Of a stretch of 15,194 bases of DNA, positions 1 through 7,566 are shown in pieces. Numbering within the stretch: position 1 is the stretch's first letter; each line of letters starts with the position of its first letter. Made by a program: the position numbers and the translations under genes. The notes below the pieces were generated by a model that was not told where the DNA came from, made no database searches, and worked only from the letters and a program-made list of their open reading frames with translations. Source of the DNA: CAG-791 sp963591995 (lineage in GTDB: Bacteria > Bacillota > Clostridia > Lachnospirales > Lachnospiraceae); NCBI GenBank assembly GCA_963591995.1, contig CAVAUJ010000060.1:1-15194 (forward strand), given 5' to 3'.

Positions 1-41
1 TGCCGCGCAGCAAGGACCCGGCGTCTGTTGCGGCAGGGGCC

Positions 42-70
42 TTGCGGGAAGTACGGGAATTTGCTATCAT
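42..70 (+). promoter_or_regulatory. Probable sigma-A promoter of ssrA
   Basis: A -35 element TTGCGG (42-47) and a -10 element TATCAT (65-70) are separated by 17 bases. The -10 differs from consensus at one position; the -35 keeps only the TTG. Transcription would start near 77-79, giving a leader of roughly ten bases in front of the mature tmRNA 5' end at 87, which RNase P would remove. The placement relative to the tmRNA supports the call; the weak -35 limits it. Confidence 0.55.
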
Positions 71-86
71 GAAGGGGATTCCACGA

Positions 87-437
87 GGGTTAGTAAAGGT
101 TTCGACAGGGATCCTGAAGGTGGAGAAGCTATCCGACGCCGATCGTCAAACGGCAAACCTAAATATAAACGCTAATAACAATAAGTTAGCTCTGGCTGCC
201 TAATCGCACCAGCGTCGCCCGGTGAGTACCTGTTCTTGCCGGATACGGCGTCAAGATAACAGGAAACGACGGGAAGAGGGCTGCGGCTTTCCGGGCGTAT
301 CAGCGGCTACCAACGACAAGGGAGTGCCGGTTCTCCGGTGTCACGCGGGAAATGTCTTCGGACGCAAATAACAGGCTATGATAGTAGAAGTACACGGGAT
401 GGGTTTTTGGACAGGGGTTCGATTCCCCTCTAATCCA
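87..437 (+). ncRNA. ssrA: Transfer-messenger RNA (tmRNA)
   Basis: This RNA rescues ribosomes stalled on broken mRNAs: charged with alanine and bound to SmpB, it enters the empty A site, then supplies a short reading frame that adds a degradation tag. The tRNA-like ends are visible. The 5' strand gggttag (87-93) pairs over 7 bp, with one G-U, with ctaatcc (430-436). The T arm is agggg-ttcgatt-cccct (413-429). The conserved TTTCGACAGGG block lies at 100-110. The tag frame is at 153-203, and the region between it and the 3' domain has the length and GC-rich helices expected for the pseudoknots. The discriminator is A437 and the genome reads CGA next, so the CCA tail is apparently added after transcription. 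One-piece form; the ends come from base pairing and should be right to within a few bases. Confidence 0.96.
153..203 (+). other. tmRNA tag-peptide reading frame
   Basis: The resume codon is GCA at 153-155 and the frame ends at TAA 201-203. It encodes ANLNINANNNKLALAA (16 residues). The final LALAA is the degron read by ClpXP and related proteases, and the AN start and ALAA end are typical of Firmicutes tags. The middle is unusually rich in asparagine: six Asn of the sixteen residues. Confidence 0.93.
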
Positions 438-446
438 CGACAGATG

Positions 447-480
447 AAAGAGGCAGGAGCAGGGCTCCTGCCTCTTTTTC
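447..480 (+). terminator. Intrinsic terminator of ssrA
   Basis: The arms 447-460 and 464-477 are perfectly complementary over 14 bp (core gaggcaggagc / gctcctgcctc) around a three-base loop. The 3' side runs into a tract of five T. The hairpin begins ten bases after the tmRNA 3' end and separates ssrA from the following operon. Confidence 0.93.
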
Positions 481-503
481 TGGTAGGAACTGTGCGGATT
501 ATC

Positions 504-512
504 TGCTATAAT
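504..512 (+). promoter_or_regulatory. Extended -10 promoter of the M16C-era operon
   Basis: TGC followed by a perfect TATAAT (507-512) makes a consensus extended -10. No good -35 lies at 17 or 18 bases upstream (taggaa or gtagga), which extended -10 promoters tolerate. The start would be near 519, about 60 bases ahead of the first gene. It sits just behind the ssrA terminator, where a new transcription unit is expected. Confidence 0.65.
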
Positions 513-579
513 TCCGCAGTGTACTGCATTGTTTGCGAAATCGATGCAATACGCAATAGAAGGAGAACGGAGAGCAGAG

Positions 580-3500
580 ATGACAGGGAAGATGGAATTG
601 TTGGAACAGCAGATTCGCGGATTGGATGCTTATGAGGTGCTGGAGCGTCATGCACTGACCGATCTTCGCGCAGAAGGCTTTGTTCTTCGACACAGAAAGA
701 GCGGTGCACGCATTGTGCTCCTGCCCAATGAGGACAGCAACAAGGTGTTCTTCATCGGCTTTCGTACACCGCCGGCCGATTCCACCGGCGTGGCCCATAT
801 CATTGAGCATACCGTGCTGTGCGGATCCCGGGAATTTCCGATCAAGGATCCCTTCATTGAAGCAGCCAAGGGATCGCTGAATACGTTTCTGAATGCCATG
901 ACCTATCCGGACAAGACCATGTATCCCGTGGCCTCGACCAACGAGAAGGATTTTGCGAATCTGATGCATATCTATCTGGATGCGGTGTTCCATCCGAACA
1001 TCTATTCCAACGAGAATATCTTCCGTCAGGAAGGATGGCACTACGAAGTGCAGGATCCCGGAGAGAGGGAGACAGCTGCTTCCGGGCAGGATGCAGCGAA
1101 ATCGCAGGGAACACCGGAGCTTACGGTGAACGGGGTTGTCTACAATGAGATGAAGGGCGTCATGTCCTCCCCGGATGATGTCCTCAACGATGCGGTTCTG
1201 GCTTCTTTGTACCCGGATACAACCTATGCCATCGTGTCCGGCGGAGATCCGGAGGTGATTCCCAGTCTGACCTATCAGAACTATCTGGATTTTCACAGCA
1301 GGTATTATCACCCGTCCAATGCCTATATCTATCTCTACGGCGACATGGATATGGCGGAGCGCCTTCGGTTTCTGGATCAGCACTATCTGTCGGATTACGA
1401 TTTTCTGAATGTGGATTCTGCCATTCGTCCGCAAAAGGCCTTTTCGCAGCCGGTGGTGTGTGAAAAGGCATACAGCATTCTTCCGGAGGAGGATCCGAAG
1501 GGAAAGGCCTTCCTCTCGTGGAATGCAGCGCTTCCGATTCATGGAGATGCCAAGAAGATCCTCGCCTTCAAGATTCTGGATTATGTGCTGTGTGATGCGG
1601 AGGGAGCGCCGGTCAAGGAGGCCCTGCGGGAAAAGGGAATCGGCGAAACCGTGGAATCTCTGTATGAGCCCGGCATCTATGAGCCGTATTATTCCATTGC
1701 CGCCAAATATACCGATCCGGACCAAAAAGAAGCTTTCGAATCGACCATTCTGGAGACCCTGCAGAGGCTGGCGGAAAAGGGAATCGACCGGAAGGCACTT
1801 CTGGCGGGCATCAATTTCCATGAATTCCATTACCGGGAGGCAGACTTCGGCTCTTATCCCAAGGGGTTGGTCTACGGCCTGGACCTGATGGACACCTGGC
1901 TTTATGACGAGCAGCAGGTGTGGAGCAATCTGGAGCTCGGAGCTTATTTTGACGAGCTGAAGGAAGAGGCACAGAGCGGATATTTTGAAGCCATGATTCG
2001 GGAATACCTGCTGAACAATACGCACAGGAGCACGGTTCTGCTGCTGCCGGAGCAGGGACTGAGCGAGCGCATGGAGAAGGAACAGCGGGAGAGGCTGGCC
2101 GACTATGCGGGGAATCTCTCCCGGGAGGAATGGCAGGAAATCCGGAAGGCAGAGGAGTCGCTGCGGGCCTGGCAGAACACGCCGGATTCCGAGGAAGCGA
2201 TGGCCAGCATCCCGGTATTGGAACGTTCGGATCTTGATCCGGTGCCGGCATTGCCGGTTACCCGCGTATTGCCCGGTGGCGGGGATGGCTGCGAGATATT
2301 GGCGCACCCGGCACAGACCAACGGCATCACCTATCTGGACCTGTCCTTTGATGTGACGGAGCTGGAGAGTGAGCGGCTGCAGCAGCTGGGAATTTACAAG
2401 ATTCTGCTCAGTGCCATGGATACGAAGGCACATTCGTATCAGGAGCTGGACAACGAGATCAATATTGCAACGGGAGGGATGACGCCGGCAATCTCCGGCT
2501 TCCCTGACCGGCATGCGCCGGGACATTTCCGGGTTCTGTTCGAGGTTTCCACGAAGGTGATGGATTCCGCAAGAGAGAATGCGCTGGAGCTGGCAAGAGA
2601 GATTCTGCTGGAGACAGACTGGCGGGACACGGACCGCATGCGGGAGATTCTGGAGGAGGAGCGCGCCTCTATGAAGGCCGAGCTGGCCGCATCGGGGCAT
2701 ACCACCGCAGCCATGCGGGCCGGCTCCATGATTTCTTCGCTGGGCGCCATCATGGATGACGTGGCAGGAATCGGCTTATACCGCCTTCTGGACGAAATCT
2801 GCAATCATTTTGAGGAATACAGAGAGAAGCTGCCCGATCAGATGCGGAGCATTTCCGATCTGGTAATCTGCCGGGAACGGTTCTGGGCCGATCTTACGAC
2901 GGAGGAGGAAGGCATTCCGGCGGCAGAGCTCCAGCTGCAGAAATTCAGCCGTTTACTCCCGGGAAAAGCGGCACCAGTTCTGTCCTCCCGGAAGGAAGCC
3001 AAACGCAATCCCAATCCCCGCGGCCGGGAAGGCTATACCACCGCAGGACAGATTCAATTCGTCTGCCGGGCCGGGAATTTCATCGGAAAGGGACTCCCTT
3101 TCCGGGGGGATTTGCGTGTGCTGCGCGTGATCCTCGGCTACGATTATCTCTGGACGAAGGTTCGCATGCTGGGAGGAGCCTATGGATGCATGAGCAGCTT
3201 CGGCCAGACGGGGACGTCGTATTTTGTGAGCTATCGGGATCCGAAGCTGCAGGAAACCATCGCCGTCTATGAAGAGGCTGCCTCGTATATCCGGAATTTC
3301 CGGGCGGATGAGAAGACCATGACCAAGTATGTCATCGGCGCCATCAGTGCGCTGGACCGTCCCATGACCCCGAGCATGCTGGGCAAGTACTCCAAGTCCT
3401 GTTATCTGACGGGGACCACGCCGGAGGATCTTGCGGCGGAACGCCTGCAGATCCTGCACTGCAGCACGGAGGATGTGCAGGAGATGGCGGACTATATTCA

Positions 3501-3597
3501 GGCCTTCCTGGATGACGGCATTCTGTGTGTGGTCGGCTCTGCCGCCAGACTTCGCGAAGCGGAAGGTATTTTTGACAGGATTGAGGCATTGACATAA
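580..3597 (+). CDS. M16C zinc metallopeptidase, presequence protease (PreP)-like
   Basis: A large cytosolic zinc peptidase of the PreP/falcilysin type, 1005 aa. Family members enclose unfolded peptides in a chamber formed by two similar halves and degrade them. The inverted zinc motif HIIEH is at residues 73-77 and runs into LCGSREFPIKDPF, a strong M16C signature. The third metal ligand is probably Glu190 in VVYNEMKGV. YHPSN (243-247) and the central linker region also fit M16C. The second half is the non-catalytic twin; VRMLGGAYG (861-869) holds Arg862 and Tyr868, the pair that grips peptide backbones in the family. There is no signal peptide. The frame is open from 529, but ATG 580 is preferred because GGAGAG (569-574) lies five bases upstream and it follows the promoter start by about 60 nt. 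A polar insertion at about 160-182 separates the HxxEH motif from Glu190. The gene heads the operon, with era 27 nt downstream. Confidence 0.93.
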   Translation: MTGKMELLEQQIRGLDAYEVLERHALTDLRAEGFVLRHRKSGARIVLLPNEDSNKVFFIGFRTPPADSTGVAHIIEHTVLCGSREFPIKDPFIEAAKGSLNTFLNAMTYPDKTMYPVASTNEKDFANLMHIYLDAVFHPNIYSNENIFRQEGWHYEVQDPGERETAASGQDAAKSQGTPELTVNGVVYNEMKGVMSSPDDVLNDAVLASLYPDTTYAIVSGGDPEVIPSLTYQNYLDFHSRYYHPSNAYIYLYGDMDMAERLRFLDQHYLSDYDFLNVDSAIRPQKAFSQPVVCEKAYSILPEEDPKGKAFLSWNAALPIHGDAKKILAFKILDYVLCDAEGAPVKEALREKGIGETVESLYEPGIYEPYYSIAAKYTDPDQKEAFESTILETLQRLAEKGIDRKALLAGINFHEFHYREADFGSYPKGLVYGLDLMDTWLYDEQQVWSNLELGAYFDELKEEAQSGYFEAMIREYLLNNTHRSTVLLLPEQGLSERMEKEQRERLADYAGNLSREEWQEIRKAEESLRAWQNTPDSEEAMASIPVLERSDLDPVPALPVTRVLPGGGDGCEILAHPAQTNGITYLDLSFDVTELESERLQQLGIYKILLSAMDTKAHSYQELDNEINIATGGMTPAISGFPDRHAPGHFRVLFEVSTKVMDSARENALELAREILLETDWRDTDRMREILEEERASMKAELAASGHTTAAMRAGSMISSLGAIMDDVAGIGLYRLLDEICNHFEEYREKLPDQMRSISDLVICRERFWADLTTEEEGIPAAELQLQKFSRLLPGKAAPVLSSRKEAKRNPNPRGREGYTTAGQIQFVCRAGNFIGKGLPFRGDLRVLRVILGYDYLWTKVRMLGGAYGCMSSFGQTGTSYFVSYRDPKLQETIAVYEEAASYIRNFRADEKTMTKYVIGAISALDRPMTPSMLGKYSKSCYLTGTTPEDLAAERLQILHCSTEDVQEMADYIQAFLDDGILCVVGSAARLREAEGIFDRIEALT

Positions 3598-3624
3598 GAC
3601 GGATCCGACCGAGAAAGGACGATT

Positions 3625-4554
3625 ATGACAAAAGCAGGGTTTGCGGCCATTGTGGGGCGCCCGAATGTGGGGAAATCCACCCTGATGAACACCCTGATCG
3701 GGCAGAAGATCGCGATCACCTCCTACAAGCCACAGACAACGCGAACGAAAATCCGCACCATCTACAGCGATGAGAACGGACAGGTGGTTTTTCTGGATAC
3801 GCCCGGCATCAATGAGGCCAGAGACCGATTGGGAGAATACATGCTCAAGGCGGCACAGTCCACGCTCCGGGAGGTGGATGTGATCCTGTGGCTGGTGGAG
3901 CCGAAAAAACGGATTGCGCCGGAGGACATCGCCATTCTCAAAAAAATAGCGGAGGCCGGGAAGCCGGTGATTCTGTGCATTACCAAGGTGGATACCATCA
4001 AAAAGGCGGAGATTCTGCCGGTAGTGTCCGCTTATGCCGAGGCCTGGGAAAAACAGACGGGAGGCGGGCTGCCGGAGATCATTCCCGTGAGCTCCCGGCA
4101 GAAGATCGGCCTTGAGGATCTTCGAAGCGCGATCTGGGAGAAGCTTCCGGAGGGTGAGCCTTTTTACGATGCAGAGGAGGTTACAACACAGACCGAGCGG
4201 GAGATTGCATCCGAAATCATCCGTGAGAAGCTGCTGCGGTATGTCAACGAGGAGGTGCCTCACGGCGTTGCCGTGCAGATCAACCGAATGAAATTCCGTC
4301 GGAAGGACGGGAAGCCTGCGGAAACCATCTGCGACATCGATGCCGACATTATCTGTGAGCGGGAGAGCCACAAGGGAATCATCATCGGAGCCGGAGGCGG
4401 CATGCTCAAAAAGATCGGCACGGCAGCCCGGACCGACATAGAGAATCTGATCGATTCCAAGGTAAACCTGCGTCTGTTCGTAAAGGTACGCAAGGGCTGG
4501 AAGGACGATGCAAACGCCTTGCAGACCTATGGGTACCGCGCAAAGGATCTGTAA
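3625..4554 (+). CDS. era: GTPase Era, ribosome assembly factor
   Basis: Era binds 16S rRNA near its 3' end during 30S maturation and couples assembly to GTP hydrolysis; it is cytosolic and loosely membrane-associated. At 309 aa it has the usual length. G1 is GRPNVGKS (11-18), G2 lies in QTTR (37-40), G3 is DTPG (58-61), G4 is TKVD (120-123) and G5 is VSS (155-157). The C-terminal KH domain (about 205-290) carries the GxxG loop as GAGG (255-258), followed by LKKIG, and ends in the characteristic RKGW. The G4 has Thr in place of the usual Asn (NKxD), a substitution seen in some other functional GTPases. AAAGGAC (3614-3620) is the ribosome binding site, four bases from the ATG. The TAA overlaps the ATG of recO by one base, implying coupled translation. 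Confidence 0.97.
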   Translation: MTKAGFAAIVGRPNVGKSTLMNTLIGQKIAITSYKPQTTRTKIRTIYSDENGQVVFLDTPGINEARDRLGEYMLKAAQSTLREVDVILWLVEPKKRIAPEDIAILKKIAEAGKPVILCITKVDTIKKAEILPVVSAYAEAWEKQTGGGLPEIIPVSSRQKIGLEDLRSAIWEKLPEGEPFYDAEEVTTQTEREIASEIIREKLLRYVNEEVPHGVAVQINRMKFRRKDGKPAETICDIDADIICERESHKGIIIGAGGGMLKKIGTAARTDIENLIDSKVNLRLFVKVRKGWKDDANALQTYGYRAKDL

Positions 4555-5264
4555 TGGGCCCGGCCGGCGGGAAACGCCCCTGCCGCGAGGTAACGGCGAT
4601 GGTGATCGGCGCGGTGCCGATGGGAGAGTATGACAGGAGACTGGTTCTTCTCACGAGGGAGTGCGGCAAAATTTCGGCTTTCGCCAAGGGAGCGCGAAGA
4701 CCGAATTCCCCGCTGCTTGCCGCATCGGATCTGTTCGCCTTCGGAAGCTTCCGGCTTTACATGGGCAGGGATTCCTACACGCTGACGGAAGCATCCGTAC
4801 AGAATTACTTTGCTTATTTTCGCACGCACGCGGAGGCCTCCTTTCTGGCGCAGTATTTCTGCGAGGTGCTCGAGTATTGCACAAGAGAGAACAACGACGA
4901 GGCGCAGCTGCTGCTCCTTCTCTATCAAACCCTGCGGGCTCTGGAGTCCGAGCGATTCCCGGCAAGGCTCGTCCGCGCCGTGTTTGAATTGAAGACGGTT
5001 GCCCTTGAGGGGGAGCTGAGAGATCCTGCTCCGAACAGCCTGCAGCCCGCAACGGCGGCAGCATTTCGTCACATTGCCTCACAGCCGGTGGCGAAGCTGT
5101 ATACCTTTACGCTGGAGCGGGAGGCGGAAAAAGAGCTGGCGGAACTGGCGGACAAGAGCATGCGGTTCGCCTTTGAGCGGCATCGTTTCAGGAGTCTGGA
5201 CATTGTGGAGCTGCTGCAGGCAGACGATGAGAATCCGACGACGCAGGAGTTGCGCAGGATATGA
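4554..5264 (+). CDS. recO: DNA repair protein RecO
   Basis: RecO works with RecR (and RecF) to load RecA onto SSB-coated single-stranded DNA in gap and break repair. The 236-aa product has the N-terminal OB-fold signature: the stretch VPMGEYDRRLVLLTRECGK (about 22-40) followed by ISAFAKGARRPNSPL. A helical C-terminal domain follows. The cysteine cluster that binds zinc in some RecO proteins (for example Deinococcus) is absent from the middle region, where a linker DPAPNSLQPAT stands instead; zinc-free RecO is common. The start ATG overlaps the era stop (TAATG). The first dozen residues (MGPAGGKRPCRE) are longer than typical, and ATG 4599 is an alternative start that would cut into the OB fold, so I kept 4554. 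The era-recO order is conserved in clostridia. Confidence 0.92.
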   Translation: MGPAGGKRPCREVTAMVIGAVPMGEYDRRLVLLTRECGKISAFAKGARRPNSPLLAASDLFAFGSFRLYMGRDSYTLTEASVQNYFAYFRTHAEASFLAQYFCEVLEYCTRENNDEAQLLLLLYQTLRALESERFPARLVRAVFELKTVALEGELRDPAPNSLQPATAAAFRHIASQPVAKLYTFTLEREAEKELAELADKSMRFAFERHRFRSLDIVELLQADDENPTTQELRRI

Positions 5265-5276
5265 AAAAAGTATAAA
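5250..5276 (+). promoter_or_regulatory. Possible weak promoter upstream of the membrane-protein gene
   Basis: TTGCGC (5250-5255) and TATAAA (5271-5276) lie at the end of recO and in the 63-base gap behind it. The spacer is only 15 bases, shorter than the optimum, so this is a tentative internal promoter. The gap is A/T-rich and contains no terminator hairpin that I can see, so read-through from the operon promoter is equally possible. Confidence 0.25.
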
Positions 5277-5327
5277 GTGTAGCTGTTTAGCATTTCAGAA
5301 TTCACCACCAGGAGAAGAGAAGCAGCG

Positions 5328-6116
5328 ATGGCGACAAAGGGGCATCCCGGCGCCGGCAGATCCGGGAAGCCGGCGGGAACCGGCACAGCGAAAGGACAAA
5401 AGCGCAAGAGCGCTTCTGCCGGAAATCATAAGACAAAGCGGAAAAAAAATAACCGCAGCGGCGCAGCGGCCCTTCTTCACAGACTGGGTCCCCGCGCAGC
5501 GGCGATTCTGGCGGCGGTGCTCCTGCTTCTGGTCGCAGCGGTCTTTGTTCTTCACACAGCGGTAAAAGCTCTGGGTCCGAAGGCTTATGATGTTCCGACG
5601 GCGGAATTCCGAAGGGACGGCAGCATCCGTGTGACGAGCGTAGAAAGCTTTGAAGAGGACTATTACGATGCTGCGGAGCTGAAAAGCCAGATCCGGGAGG
5701 CGGTTGCCGCCTATAACGAAGCGGGCGGGAGCAATCTTGTCAGACAGAGTGATTTCGCTGTGACGGACGGAACGGCGAAGGTGGTACTGACCTATGCGTC
5801 ATCGTCCGATTACGAATCCTTCAACAACATGCCGCTCTTTGTGGGAACGGTGCGGGAGGCACAGGAGGATGGCTACGATTTATCCTCTCTGCTGTCATCG
5901 GTCAGTCAGGAGGATTCGTCCAGGATTCTGAATGAGGATACGCTCTCGCAGCTCTCGGACAACGGAATCATTCTGTGGATGGAGCAAACGGACATGGTAG
6001 TGCCGGAGGAAATCCTCTATGCCACACCGAATCTGAGCATAACGGATTCGACGCATGCTGCGGCTGCAGATACCATCAGTCAGACAGCACCGGCGATTAT
6101 TGTACTTAAGAATTGA
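5328..6116 (+). CDS. Conserved single-pass membrane protein of unknown function
   Basis: 262 aa, no recognised enzyme motif. Residues 1-56 are strongly basic and low-complexity (runs of K, R, G, S), with KTKRKKNNR just before the membrane. One hydrophobic segment (about 57-79, AAILAAVLLLLVAAVFVLHTAV) should anchor it with the basic tail inside and residues 80-262 outside. There is no cysteine, so it is not a lipoprotein. The outer part has a short beta-rich start, then EEDYYDAAELKSQIREAVAAYNE (109-131), then KVVLTYASSSDYESFNN (151-167) and a Ser/Asp-rich tail. From memory, proteins with this YYD...L...I...V..YN and TYxSxxDYxxFN pattern occur widely in Lachnospiraceae, often near recO; I cannot confirm that here. 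AGGAG (5310-5314) is a somewhat distant ribosome binding site. The glyQS gene follows after 34 nt. Confidence 0.8.
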   Translation: MATKGHPGAGRSGKPAGTGTAKGQKRKSASAGNHKTKRKKNNRSGAAALLHRLGPRAAAILAAVLLLLVAAVFVLHTAVKALGPKAYDVPTAEFRRDGSIRVTSVESFEEDYYDAAELKSQIREAVAAYNEAGGSNLVRQSDFAVTDGTAKVVLTYASSSDYESFNNMPLFVGTVREAQEDGYDLSSLLSSVSQEDSSRILNEDTLSQLSDNGIILWMEQTDMVVPEEILYATPNLSITDSTHAAAADTISQTAPAIIVLKN

Positions 6117-6150
6117 CCGCAGGAAGACTGCGTCATAGAAAGGAAAGCAC

Positions 6151-7542
6151 ATGGAAAAATCAATGGATAAGATTGTGGCATTGTGCAATGCCAGAGGCTT
6201 TATTTACCCCGGATCACAGATTTACGGCGGTCTTTCCAACACCTGGGATTACGGAAACCTCGGTGTGGAGCTCAAGAACAACGTGAAAAAGGCCTGGTGG
6301 CAGAAATTCGTGCAGGAGTCGCCCACCAACGTCGGCGTGGACTGCGCGATTCTCATGAATCCGAAGACCTGGGTGGCATCGGGACATCTGGCGGGATTTT
6401 CGGATCCCCTCATGGACTGCAAGGCCTGCGGAGAGCGCTTTCGTGCCGATAAGCTGATCGAGGATTATGCAAAGGACAACGGGCTGACGCTCGACGGCTC
6501 GGTGGACGGCTGGTCCAACGACGAGATGATGAGCTTCATCAACAAGTTCAAGGTGGCCTGCCCTTCCTGCGGACAGTTCCATTGGACCGACATCCGTCAG
6601 TTCAATCTGATGTTCAAGACCTTTCAGGGGGTTACGGAGGATTCCACCAATACCATTTATCTTCGTCCCGAAACGGCGCAGGGTATTTTCGTCAATTTCA
6701 AAAACGTGCAGAGAACGTCCCGCAAGCATTTGCCGTTCGGCATCTGCCAGATCGGCAAGTCCTTCCGCAATGAGATTACACCGGGCAATTTCACATTCCG
6801 TACCCGTGAGTTCGAGCAGATGGAGATGGAATTCTTCTGCAAGCCGGATACCGATCTGGAGTGGTTCCGTTATTGGAAGGACTATTCCTGGAATTGGCTG
6901 CTGACACTGGGGATCAAGGAAGAGCATCTGCGCTTCCGCGACCATGCCAAGGAGGAGCTGGCCTTCTATTCCAAGGCGACGTCGGACATTGAGTACACCT
7001 TCCCCTTCGGCGACTGGGGAGAGCTGTGGGGAATTGCCGACCGTACGGATTATGACCTCACGCAGCATCAGAATACCTCCGGCGAGGATCTGACCTACTA
7101 CGACGATGAAACCAACGAACGCTACATTCCGTATGTCATTGAACCGTCACTGGGATGCGATCGTGTGACGCTGGCCTTTTTGTGCGAGGCCTATGATGAA
7201 GAGACGCTGCCGGATGGGAGCGTGCGCAATGTCATGCATTTCCATCCTGCGCTGGCGCCGGTAAAGATTGCGGTGCTGCCGCTTTCCAAGAAGCTCTCCG
7301 AGCCTGCCCAGAAGGTGTTCACAGAGCTTTCGAGACGGTACAACTGCGAGTTCGACGACCGCGGTGCAATCGGCAAGCGCTATCGCCGGGAGGATGAGAT
7401 CGGCACACCCTTCTGCATCTGCTACGATTTCGACTCCGAAGAGGATCAGGCTGTCACCATCCGCGACCGGGATACCATGGAGCAGGTCCGCGTGCCGATC
7501 GCAGAGCTTCGGAGCTGGTTTGACGGAAAGTTTGACTTTTAA
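6151..7542 (+). CDS. glyQS: Glycine--tRNA ligase, homodimeric (alpha2) type
   Basis: A class II aminoacyl-tRNA synthetase that charges tRNA-Gly with glycine in the cytosol, 463 aa, the usual length of the bacterial alpha2 form (unrelated in architecture to the alpha2-beta2 enzyme). The N terminus has the signature RGFIYPGSQIYGGLSNTWDYG (15-35). Two zinc pairs are visible: C90-C93 and C137-C140. LRPETAQGIF (171-180) and FRNEITPGNFTFRTREFEQ (205-223) form the motif 2 region; PSLGCDR (332-338) is motif 3, and the anticodon-binding domain begins near PALAPVKIAVLP (366-377). AAGGAA (6140-6145) lies five bases before the ATG; a second in-frame ATG four codons later is less well placed. Only 34 nt separate it from the upstream gene, so there is no T-box leader. 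alaS starts 24 nt after its stop. Confidence 0.97.
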   Translation: MEKSMDKIVALCNARGFIYPGSQIYGGLSNTWDYGNLGVELKNNVKKAWWQKFVQESPTNVGVDCAILMNPKTWVASGHLAGFSDPLMDCKACGERFRADKLIEDYAKDNGLTLDGSVDGWSNDEMMSFINKFKVACPSCGQFHWTDIRQFNLMFKTFQGVTEDSTNTIYLRPETAQGIFVNFKNVQRTSRKHLPFGICQIGKSFRNEITPGNFTFRTREFEQMEMEFFCKPDTDLEWFRYWKDYSWNWLLTLGIKEEHLRFRDHAKEELAFYSKATSDIEYTFPFGDWGELWGIADRTDYDLTQHQNTSGEDLTYYDDETNERYIPYVIEPSLGCDRVTLAFLCEAYDEETLPDGSVRNVMHFHPALAPVKIAVLPLSKKLSEPAQKVFTELSRRYNCEFDDRGAIGKRYRREDEIGTPFCICYDFDSEEDQAVTIRDRDTMEQVRVPIAELRSWFDGKFDF

Positions 7543-7566
7543 CTTACTTACGAAAGGATTTTCAAC

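Noticed and set aside
10..45. A GC-rich inverted repeat (gcaagg ... ccttgc) at the window start
   Set aside because: It could be an upstream terminator but has no T tract and overlaps the ssrA -35; a competing pairing (tgccgc / gcggca) is equally good.
378..635. An 85-codon + strand frame overlapping the 3' end of ssrA
   Set aside because: It starts inside mature tmRNA, passes through the terminator and overlaps the start of the peptidase gene in another frame.
499..2700. A 733-codon open frame on the - strand opposite the M16C peptidase
   Set aside because: Shadow of the peptidase gene, codon-aligned, with low-complexity composition. The peptidase itself has clear catalytic motifs.
2953..4371. 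A 472-codon open frame on the - strand across the peptidase end and era
   Set aside because: Codon-aligned shadow; era on the other strand is beyond doubt.
4554..5264. recO as a broken gene because the zinc cysteines are missing
   Set aside because: Many RecO proteins lack the zinc site, and the frame, length and OB-fold signature are intact.
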